From: Leptolyngbya sp. SIO4C5
Lineage (GTDB): Bacteria > Cyanobacteriota > Cyanobacteriia > Phormidesmidales > Phormidesmidaceae
Direction of reading: 5' to 3'
DNA: 6,770 nt
Assembly (NCBI GenBank): GCA_010671965.1
Contig: JAAHIC010000245.1
Location: 1 to 6,770 of the forward strand
This document shows positions 6,426 to 6,770 of this stretch, piece after piece. A program made the position numbers and the translations under genes. Each line of letters starts with the position of its first letter. Position 1 is the first letter of the stretch. The notes beneath the pieces were generated by a model. That model was not told where the DNA came from. It did not search any database and worked only from the letters and a program-made list of their open reading frames with translations.

Positions 6426-6770
6426 GGTCTCTCTCCGGTGGGAAAAAGTTAGCCAATGTTCCACAGCTATGACAGCATCTAATCGTGAGCAGGTGGCCGC
6501 AATGATTGCTGATTTTCCCCAAAAAGTCGAGCAGCAATTTAATCTGAAAAGACCGTGGAACATGTTTTTTAGGCGGTAATGCTCAGAGGAGACTGATGCC
6601 AACGGTTTACAGTCAGCACAGGGCGGCTACATCAGGCGTGCTGCCTCAGGGCCTCATATTCGGCCAGGGTGAAGAGATTGGGTCAGGGGCTAGGGGAACT
6701 TAGGGAAAGACTAAACATCGCCGTGACAGGCTCTCAGCAGCCTTGTGAGAGGGAATTCAGGACATCTGCG
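6426..6770. other. Right-hand stretch without a confident gene
   Basis: These 345 bases hold the leader of the transposase-like gene and otherwise only short open frames. On the plus strand, a 35-codon frame at 6596-6703 starts four bases after AGGAG but encodes no recognisable protein. Another 36-codon frame at 6469-6579 has no ribosome-binding site. On the minus strand, 6632-6682 reads PNLFTLAEYEALRQHA then stop, protein-like but closed upstream by a TGA. A 6-bp stem CTCTCA/TGAGAG lies at 6731-6751. No convincing promoter was found for the gene starting at 6425. Confidence 0.5.
6431..6436 (-). promoter_or_regulatory. Ribosome-binding site deciding the start of the transposase-like gene
   Basis: The minus strand reads GGAGAG five bases before the ATG at 6425. 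It is the best Shine-Dalgarno match of the minus-strand genes and supports the 259-residue protein over the longer TTG-initiated reading. Confidence 0.7.

Noticed and set aside
6469..6579. Plus-strand 36-codon frame MTASNREQVAAMIADF onward, divergent from the transposase-like gene
   Set aside because: The peptide looks plausible, but there is no ribosome-binding site and it is too short to judge without homologues.
6426..6602. Extension of the transposase-like protein to a TTG at 6602 (318 residues)
   Set aside because: The added 59 residues show no domain, the start is TTG, and a strong GGAGAG sits before the internal ATG at 6425.
6596..6703. Plus-strand 35-codon frame with AGGAG before its ATG
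   Set aside because: Only the ribosome-binding site supports it; the translated peptide has no recognisable features.
6731..6751. CTCTCA/TGAGAG stem as a terminator
   Set aside because: A 6-bp stem with a 9-base loop and no T-tract on either side.
1..6770. CRISPR array, tRNA, rRNA or intact insertion sequence
   Set aside because: No regularly spaced repeats, no tRNA T-loop pattern, and no terminal inverted repeats flanking the transposase-like gene were seen by eye.

Overview
The window carries the DNA-processing (Dtr) part of a conjugative or mobilisable element: a ribbon-helix-helix accessory protein, a MobF (TrwC/TraI-class) relaxase-helicase and a VirD4/TrwB/TraD-type coupling protein, all on the minus strand. 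No mating-pair-formation (type IV secretion) gene is visible, so the element is either mobilisable or has its T4SS outside this window. The glutamine/alanine-rich protein composition and the style of the relaxase suggest a plasmid of a filamentous or Leptolyngbya-like cyanobacterium. This is inference only: I saw no copy of the cyanobacterial HIP1 octamer.

Layout by plus-strand coordinate. 1-119: nothing recognised. 120-386 (+): remnant of a VapC-type PIN-domain toxin gene with an in-frame TGA. 392-430: hairpin plus T-rich tract ending the minus-strand operon. 435-2432 (-): coupling protein. 2416-5073 (-): relaxase, overlapping the coupling gene by 17 bases. 5067-5447 (-): RHH accessory gene, possibly starting at a TTG at 5489, overlapping the relaxase gene by 7 bases. 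5448-5645: control region with inverted and direct repeats, the best candidate for oriT and/or the operon operator. 5646-6425 (-): a 259-residue protein built like an IS630-family transposase but lacking the second catalytic Asp and the region of the catalytic Glu. 6426-6770: no confident gene.

How the parts fit: the RHH protein would bind repeats in 5490-5645, repress its own operon and help the relaxase load at oriT. The relaxase would nick, become covalently attached to the strand and unwind the plasmid with its C-terminal helicase. The membrane coupling ATPase would deliver the complex to a secretion channel. Overlapping genes indicate one translationally coupled operon. The transposase-like protein lies upstream in the same direction with a strong ribosome-binding site. 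It may be a domesticated DNA-binding protein or a decaying insertion-sequence remnant, and is the least explained item here.
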